Shown: positions 12,001 to 21,000 of the stretch, piece after piece
How the letters are laid out: each line of letters opens with the position of its first letter
Position numbering within the stretch: the stretch's first letter is position 1
Assembly (NCBI GenBank): GCA_038030265.1
Contig: CM075938.1
Span: 52,259,189 to 52,323,188, forward strand
Source: Corythucha ciliata
Lineage: Eukaryota; Arthropoda; Insecta; Hemiptera; Tingidae
Length of the DNA stretch: 64,000 bases
Direction: 5' to 3'
Notes under the pieces: model-generated
The model's database searches: none
Told to the model about the DNA's origin: nothing
Seen by the model: only the letters and a program-made list of their open reading frames with translations
Program-made: the position numbers and the translations under genes

Positions 12001-15000
12001 GTAAGAGTGGCCACAAAATGAGAGTTTACACGTTGACTAGATCGGTTGTCCGCGTGGTGGAACGAGGACTCTTCTTTGGCCCGCGGCGCCTGGGAAGGCC
12101 AAAAGGCTGTCGCTGTAGATTGCAAAAACCCGGGGTTTTGCGAAGAAAATTCGTGAGGCGTCCTGGAGAAACGTACCACGTGCTGCGGTCACGGCACTCG
12201 CACCAGTAAGCTCTCCGCTCCTAACGCTTGTTATTTTTTTTATTTTTTGATGGTGCGGACTCGGGTTCTCCCGAGCGCACTCTTGGGGCGATGGAAGGGG
12301 GGGGGGCGATCTCTGAGCTGTGCTGTGACCTGTGGTAGAATGCAACATCTAACCAAAGAGCCGCCTCGTGCTGTTTTATTGAGCCAATTCCGGGGGGGGG
12401 GGGCATTTCAAATAGGCTTTGTCAGCCTGCAACGCGTCGTGGCACCCGCGGGTTCTGACCAAGGCCTTCCCTAGTTGTACAACTAAAGAAGGCCTTGTTC
12501 CGACCCCCAAAAACCAAGCGCAAATTTGTAATGTCACAGATATTTCGCACTAAAACTTGCAATTTCTCCGAAATTAGAACGCGTAACTTAAAACTTTGCT
12601 AAAATTATGACCCCGAAACTTTCATCTTCGCTCTAATGACGACCCTGACAGAAATTAAGACACGACGCTGTCAATTTCACTTATATTCAGCCAGGAAACT
12701 TGTTATTTCGCACAAATTAGGACCCCCAGCGTTGCAAACTCATTCAATTTCAATGGCAAATAAATTCAAGTTCAAGTTCGAAGTTATGAGCGCCGGCGAG
12801 GACATGAAACTTGCATTATCGCGAATATTCTGCCAGGAAACTTCCAATTTCACGAATGATTACCAACGAAATGTTGCAACTTTGCGGCTAGTCGTCGTGG
12901 CCGGGCTAGACCACCCACCCCGGTCCAATTTGAAAAAGAAAAAAAAAATCGAAACATGCAATTTCGCGAAAATGAAGACTGGAAACTAAGAAAATTTCGA
13001 GAATGTTCAGGCCTAAACAAAAGACCCGGGTTCCACAGTCACTTAAAATCCCTGAAAATGGAAATTTTGCGGAAATATAGACCCGAAACTGGCAATTCCA
13101 CAGATTTTTACATCCGGGCGATGTAATTTCATGACTATATTTGGCAAGCTTTGAACGCTGTCGCGGCTGGATGAGTCCACGGCCTCTAAAAAACACCCCG
13201 ACACTTGCAATTTGCAGGCTATAAACCAGAAACTTACAATTACGCAGACATTTTTTTAATTTTTTTTCGCTGCTATTTCTCTCAATTTTATCTGCAAATT
13301 GCATGTAAAATTGAAAGGTTTTTTCTCGATGTTAGCTGTGAACTAGCGCTTTTTCTCAATTTTAACCGCGAATTAGCGATTTTCACAATGTTGGTTACGA
13401 ATCGGTGTTTTCCACTTATGGCACAGAATTACCGTTTTTTCTTCATTTTAGCCGCGCGCGCGAACCAAAAACCGTGTTGGATCGCTTAACGCTTCGTCTG
13501 AACGGCACGACTGTCGGATTCCCCGTGTGAGATACCCAGAGATACGCGGTTCCATACAATTTTATATTCAAGCTTGGCCACGAATGGCTTTCGCTCTTTC
13601 AAAACCTAGTTCGCCGATATGAATCATTCAAAAATCATAATTTAATAGTTTTGCCCCTTTCAAACCTCCGTTTCGTAGTTTTCGTTCTTTCAAAACTTAT
13701 TTCCTACCTGAAACGCGGACTTCTCATTTAACATCAAACTGATCAACGATTAGTCGTTGTTAACTTGTATTTTGGCGTCCTACTATCGTCCTACTTATCG
13801 AACCAGGCGTCCTTGGAAACCACTTTTACATCTGGGTCACCTTCAGAAGGGTTGAAAGATAAGGGCATCTTTTGGGGGGGGGGGGGTTCTTGAGTCTTCA
13901 GTTAGGTTTTTTGAGCGAATAGCAAGCGCAGTGAACCCCTTACTCCTTCGATGAAACAGAAAAGTGGCCCACGAAAATATGGAAACATCTTTAACCATCT
14001 TGTGACAAGGGGGGGAGTTACCCGGCCCACCCCAGAATTTCGGTCAAGGCCGATGTAGTCCCCCGCCATGGTCCGGCCGGTGGGCCGCCAATCCCCCAGT
14101 CAAAAATCCTTCAATGGCATTTTCACGGATCAAGTTTCTCGATTAATTTTAATTATTAATTAATTAATTTTAAAACCTTAGTTAAACGAACAGCGAATAT
14201 AATGCATAGGCCGTATACCCACTAACTTAGGTGTAGTTGATTGGGAAAGTGAACTCAGTTGTAATCCTAGTAGCACGCAGTTTTGTGAAAAAGTTTTGAA
14301 TCTTCTGAGGGAGGAAGTCCTTTAGGAAGAGCATTTCCTTTAAAAAATAAGCGGGACAGGAATGGGAAGACTCTCCCCTGGTCCTTGGTCGTGCTTTCAA
14401 TCCATGAAAATCCGTATGCTTTACTTGCGTTCATTGGTCAAGTCCGGTGGAGTTGCGCTACATTTCAGTAGGTGTCCCACAAGGCTCCATACTTGGGCCA
14501 AACCTATTTATTATTCTGACAAACGACTTTAGCCACCATTTGAAATCCTCACAGGTCGTAACGTACGCTGACGACACCACGCTCCTCACAGTAGCGACGA
14601 CTAGTATTGAAGCTAAGTCCAAAGCCGCTACCGATGTAGAATTATCGGCTGCTCAATAAAATTAAAACTGTTGAAGTTCTCTTCAATCTACGTTCGAAGT
14701 CACGTGAACCAAATTTGGTAAATTATATCTCGACAGCTCGGGCGGGTTAAGGGCTGGTCCGCAGAACTCAACTCGCTCCGGTGAGTGGAGAAGGGGGGGG
14801 GGTCAGCAAATTACCAGATCGTCTCCAAATTCTGATGGCTCGTACTGTCACCGGAGCAGAGTATAAATACAGAAAATCAGCTCAGTCAGAATATTTTAGG
14901 GAGAGCTATGGGCTGGTCCGCAGAATTCGTTTTGTCGGTCCACAAATCAGGAGGACCCCAGGTAGTCCAGCAGTCAGGTATAATTTTTTGGGGGTACCTG

Positions 15001-18000
15001 GACACAATCTGGAAGTCGATGAAATTTTGGGGTTTCATTCGGGGGTGTATGAGGATATATAATACAAGTTTTCTACCAAAATTTCCTAGTGGAAACTTCA
15101 GTAGGGCCAAAAAACCAAACTGTTGTCGACTTTTTCCAGATTTTTGCCTGTAACTCGAAAATTACGCGTACTATTGAAAAATGTTTGCAGTAAATGATAA
15201 AGAGCCCAACATTTCCTTCAAAATGCACCGGTCAAACATATTATTGTACCAATAGGTACCTAAATACAGCCCTCTACACTCTACAATAAGATAAATGTAG
15301 TCGCTTTAGCACTTTTTCTGAATTATGGCCACAAATTAGTGATTTTCTCGCTTTTAATTTCATTTGTACATAAATTAGCGATTTTTTTTTTTTAATTTCA
15401 GACGTGAATTAGCGGGGTTAAATATTCTCCGGTGAACGGCACAAAAGTAATTGAAGAGCAAAGAGCGAAATGGGTCAATATGATTCAGATCGTAGGGGGT
15501 CCTGGGGGCCTATTCTCCAATGAAAAACAACACGTTTTTCGTAGCAATATGTAAATTTCATCGATATGTTGGACAAAATTAACGAAATAGACATATTGCT
15601 TTTGAGTTAGAGTAAGCCCCTTATAGTTGAAACCCCGGATTCATCTTATTTTCGTATTTGCAAGATAACTGGTGGTTTATGGGGCTACATGCCTCATTTT
15701 GGGCTTAATTTGAAGCTGATTAGACTTACTACAACTTCGTCTCTCGTGACTTCTTTGTAGGATCACTTCTTGAGCGGGTATTTCTCACTCGAGATGTTCA
15801 AACCTTTTGAAGTCCTACTTTGGGGCAAGAATGACCAATTAAGAAATAGATGTATCTTAGGATCAATTAAACTTACAGATCTCCGCTGTGTTCTCTAAAA
15901 AGTATAATAGTAACCTTTTTCGTAAAATGCGTTTTTGGGGAGATTTAAGCCAAAATCCGAAAAAAGTCTGAAATTTTCGGTTTTTCGAGCACCCTGAAGT
16001 TAGCACAGGGTTTTCGAAGCTGCAAACTTGGATTTAAACTAGCGTTATCTACCTTAACAACATACTAGAAATTCAGATTCACCGGATTTTTTGCAATGTT
16101 TGACTTTTTTTGTCTAGGATGACTGGCCTATTTAAGATAACTTCATTTTCCATGACGATGGATTCGGGAGGAGCACACTCTTTTTGTTTTTACCTGCAAA
16201 ATTCAAGCAATTCTTGCGAATTTCAACATGCTCAGCATCATGAAAACCTCACCCGAAGTGGTCCATTGAATGTAACTATCTTTGAACGCCTACCAGAGTA
16301 TCAAAAAATGTCGCTCCGGCAGCTGGCTGTCGAATAAAGTGCGTTTCACTACTACAAAGTTCGACGTTTTCACAAAAATTACTACTTAGTGTGACTATCT
16401 ACTTTGATTTAGCAATTTCTGCCAAATAACCGATAATTTACTGGAATTCGTAGAAGTGAAATGCACTGCATTCGACAGCGACGACAGCCAGCTGCCGGAG
16501 CGATATCTTTTGATGCTTTGGTGAGGTTTTAATGATTTTTAGCGTGCTGAAATTCGCAAGAATTGTTTGTATTTACAGGTAAAAACAAGCGATTTTGAAT
16601 AGGAAAATCACTAATTTTTCTTTTAAAAATTGCCATTTCTGCCGAAATATTGCCAATTAATGAAACAAACGCTCATATCCGACCATCTCGCCCAGGAGGT
16701 TGCTCTGGATGTCGGTGTCAGTGTGGGCAATTCCTTCAAGCCCCCACTGTACAGTTCCCCCAATCACCAAAGAGGGAAAGGAGTGTTTCCTCGGACTTCT
16801 TCATAACATGAATTGGGGTGCTCTGCTGATGACCCGAGACGTTGATTGTTTTACGGACCTATTCTTGGAAAGTCTTGCTGAGATAAGGGACGCTGCTCTG
16901 CCGATGGTGACGCGTAAACTCACAAGAACTAAAAAGAAGCCTCGGGAGAAACCGTGGTATACGCCGGCTTTGAGGAAAATGAAAATGTTTATGGAATTCC
17001 GATACCATATTCACAGAACCGACCCGACGGAAGAGAATGCGCGAATCTTCAAGGACAGCAAGAAACAGTACCACAAGGCTCTTCAAACTGCGAAGAAAGA
17101 ATATAACTCTAACTACATAAGTTCGAATGCCAACAAATGCACCGCTGCCTGGAAAATTGTCAGATCTGAATGCGGCGGCGAGCAACCAAGCATTTCAATG
17201 CCATTCGATGCGGATACTCTCAACGTCCATTTCGCTCAGTCGTGTTCTCAAGGAAAACTGCCGAACGACTCGCACTTTCCAATCAAGGCCCCAGAAGGGT
17301 GGGAAGGGGGATTTATCGAGTTTAAGGAGGTATCCATGGATGTATTGCGTCGCTATGTCAGCTCCGTCAAAAAGTCAAATTCCAAGGATTACTATGACTT
17401 GGACACCAGGCTTTTCGCTGAGGCGTTCCCTGCTATGGAGGATGTTGTGCTCAGGCTGGTGAACGACTGCCTGTTATCTGGGATATTTTCCAAGGCGCTC
17501 GAAATCGCGAGGGTCGTGCCAGTCTTCAAGAAGGGTAGTAAAAATGGCATCTGCAACTACCGACCAATCTCCATTCTTCCGTCTTCTCAAAAATAGTCGA
17601 ATTTTTTATGAATCAACAGCTCTGGGAGTACCTCAGGAATTCGGAGATAATCTCACCCGAACAGTTCGGTTTCTCGAAGGGTAAATCGGAGACTCACTCG
17701 TATCGGAGATTCTTGCCTCTTTCGAGGCCAAAAATACAGCGGTTGGGGCTTTTCTGGACTTGTCCAAAGCCTTTGACACTGCCGACCACGGTATCTTACT
17801 GGAGAACCTTGAAAGGATTGGGTTCGGTGCGAAAGCTCACAGATTAATTAAGTCGTACCTATCGGACCGCTACCAATATGTCTCAGTGAACGGAGAGAGT
17901 TCAAGCCTGCTGCCCGTAACTGGAGGGGTGCCGAGGGTTCAATTCTCGGCCCAACTCTATTTCTCATTCTCATCAATGATCTAGGAAAATCAATAAAGAA

Positions 18001-21000
18001 CAGCCGTCTATTTAGGTTGCAATAATTAGGGTAGATGATATTTTTTTTTTATGTTGTCTGGAATGGTGCAGGTATGACGTGTTCAAATTGTTGACCTCGA
18101 AAGACATCGGGATCATCCTGGAATTCTCGAAAAACCACAAAAATATGGGACTTTTTTGGGGTTTTGGCTCTTTCACGCTAAACTAGCAATTTTTCGGTTG
18201 TGGCTTCGAAGTAACCTTTGAAAGTAGAGAAAATTTCTGAGAAAACCAGCCTAAAGCGGGTTATAAATGTATTATCGTTTCCAAGATACAGCTCGTCCAA
18301 TTTTGGCAAATTTGTCAACAGACCGAAATGCTGTCTATGGTTCTTCGTTTTCGTTAGCTGTGACATTGTAGAAACCTTTAATGATCATGATAGTACTAAT
18401 TATTTTGCTAGACTAGACTGAATCTTCAAAAATGAGGCCAAACGACTTGTTATCCCCAATGTTTGATAGTGGTTCTCTACCAATGGGTGGCGGGCTTTTT
18501 CTCCGTCCGTTATCCTCACAGACCCATAATTTTGTCCTAAAGGGCCGTGCCCTCCCGACTATTTTATGTTTTGCTACCGTTACTTTCTTTATTCACCTTA
18601 GGCTGCATAGTTCAAGTTTATTATTTCATTTACCCATTTAAAATTTCAGAGAGAGCGTGAAACAGTGCTCTCAGGCAAAAAGTCAAATCGAGACGGGAAA
18701 GTCAATCCTAAAATCCCCAGGTATACCCTGCTTTCGAACATGTAATTTGGTCCGAGGGACTAATGTGTCGTATAATCGTGAGATACATATAATCACAGAA
18801 TTTGTGGCGTATATCTTAATAAAACGGCAAGGCTCGACGCGACGCCTTTTCTGGAGCCTGCCACATGCTGAAAGATTTGCAGCATATTTGTATATGCACT
18901 GTTCTCGATACGCCTCCGATACGGATTTTCGATCATCTGAGTGAGAGAGATCATGCTGGATCAATTACAATTATAGCGATTTCCATTCAACACACTACAC
19001 AAGTGTAGTGCCGTGCCCTCTCCATAAACATATGTTTCAATTCAGAGAGGACGGGTGGAAAACCTTGCACCACACTAGTGTATTGCATTGAATGGAAAAC
19101 GCCATTAGTGTACACTAATTGAAAGCCCAATAAATTCCACACAGCGTTCAAGTGTCGCCCATAAGTTGAATATCCAAATAGTGCCTGTTGATTTCCGCGT
19201 ATACCCATAATATTTGTATTGATAGATGATGCAAAAAAAACATCCACCACTGAAAGCCCAAATTTCCCCGGCTTTCGACAGCTATAATTTTCTCTGCTAC
19301 GGTGAATGTGGCAGTCACCGTTGAGTTTGGGCGAGTTTGGGGACGTGTATAGTCACTAAAAGACCAAATACCCCCCCCCCCACACCTAAATAGTATATTA
19401 TGCACATGGGTCGCGAATAAATTAATTATAGCCAAATTTAGAGGGTAGTGAGCCGCAAAAGGTTGAAAACCACTGCTTTACAGGACGAAATACGTATAGC
19501 AAAATACTCCCGTGATAGGGTCCATAATCTCCTTATTTTCTATACAGGGTGGTCGGTTTTGAGTAGCAAAAAAAAAATTGGGTAATAGTACACCGGATAA
19601 AAAAGTCCTATTCGGATAGTGGCCTATCTCTTTTTGTTTTTGAGTAATAATTTTTTTAGTGTTTTTTAGGCGCAACTGTATTTTTCAACGAAAAACAGTT
19701 ATTTCTCAGCTTCTACTTCACTTTTTTTCAAAAGTAATGACAGTTTCGTAATCTACGGAAAATTTTCAACGGGATGAACGCAAAATCAATATTCTAAATC
19801 GTCAAAAACGCCTAAAAACGTAACGTTTCGTTGCGTTAATGCAAAAAAAAAAAAAACAAGAATTTGACTTCATAAAACAATTTACTGTGTCACCCAAAAT
19901 TGCTTCACACGTTGTCAAACGTAATAAAAACTTCTCCGTTTTCCCAGCTTTCCAACGGTGTACTCGAAAGTGGAATTATCTCCCTCCTTTGACGAGAAAA
20001 TTCGAAAAGAAGCGAAAAAGTCATACATTTTGGGCTAAAAATGTGAATAATAACAGGTGCGAAAATTCATTTGTTATGCTGTCTTTCTTGAGAAATCCAA
20101 GCTCTGGCACAAGACAAATTAAAATAATATTGCATTTGAAGAATGAACAACTAATAAAAAATTTAATAAAATGGACGAAGAGGTGTGCGAATTTAGGGCG
20201 TCTGCTGGTTTTTTATTTTTATCCTCTTTTATACCCTCACATTAGCAGCCGAAGATGTCGACGGAACTTGAGTTTCCATCGTGGAATTGTAAGTTCCGTC
20301 GACATCTTCGGCGTTGCTAATGTGAGGGTGTTCATGGACCATGTGCAACACATAAAAACAAAATAAAAAACCAGCAGACGCCCTAAATTCGCACACCTCG
20401 TCGTCCAGTTTATTAACTAATTTGTTTGTTTGTTGTTTATTCTTCAAATGCAATACATTTTAATTTTTACTGTGCCAGCGCTTGGATTTCTCAAGAAAGA
20501 GAGCCAAACAAATGAATTTTCGCACCTGTTATTACTCACATTTTTAGCCCAAAATGTATGACTTTTTCGCTTCTTTTCGAAATTTCTCGTCAAAGGAGGG
20601 AGATAATTCTACTTTCGAGTACACCGTTGGAAAGCTGGAAAAACAGAGAAGTTTTTACGTCGTTTGACAACGTGTGAAGCTATTTTTGGTGACACAGTAA
20701 ATTGTTTTGTGAAGTCAAATTATTGGTTTTTTTGCATTAACGCAACGAATACGTTACGTTTTTAGGCGTTTTTGATGATTTAGAATATTGATTTTGCGTT
20801 CATCCCGTAGAAAATTTTCCGTAGATTACGAAACTGCCATCACTTTTGGAAAAAAGTGAAGTAGAAGCTGAGAAATAACAGCTTTTCGGCGAAAAATACA
20901 GTTGCGCCTAAAAATCACTAAAAAAATTATTACTCGAAAACAAAAAGAGATAGGCCACTATCCGAATAGGACTTTCTTATCCCATTTTTGGTGTACTATT

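Noticed and set aside
11973..12209. 78-codon basic, Cys-containing frame
   Set aside because: No recognised family, no splice partners and no supporting context; kept only as a note on the low-repeat stretch.
19839..20366. 175-codon plus-strand frame
   Set aside because: It lies inside one half of the 1.5-kb palindrome, has no domain motif, and its mirror frame appears on the other half.
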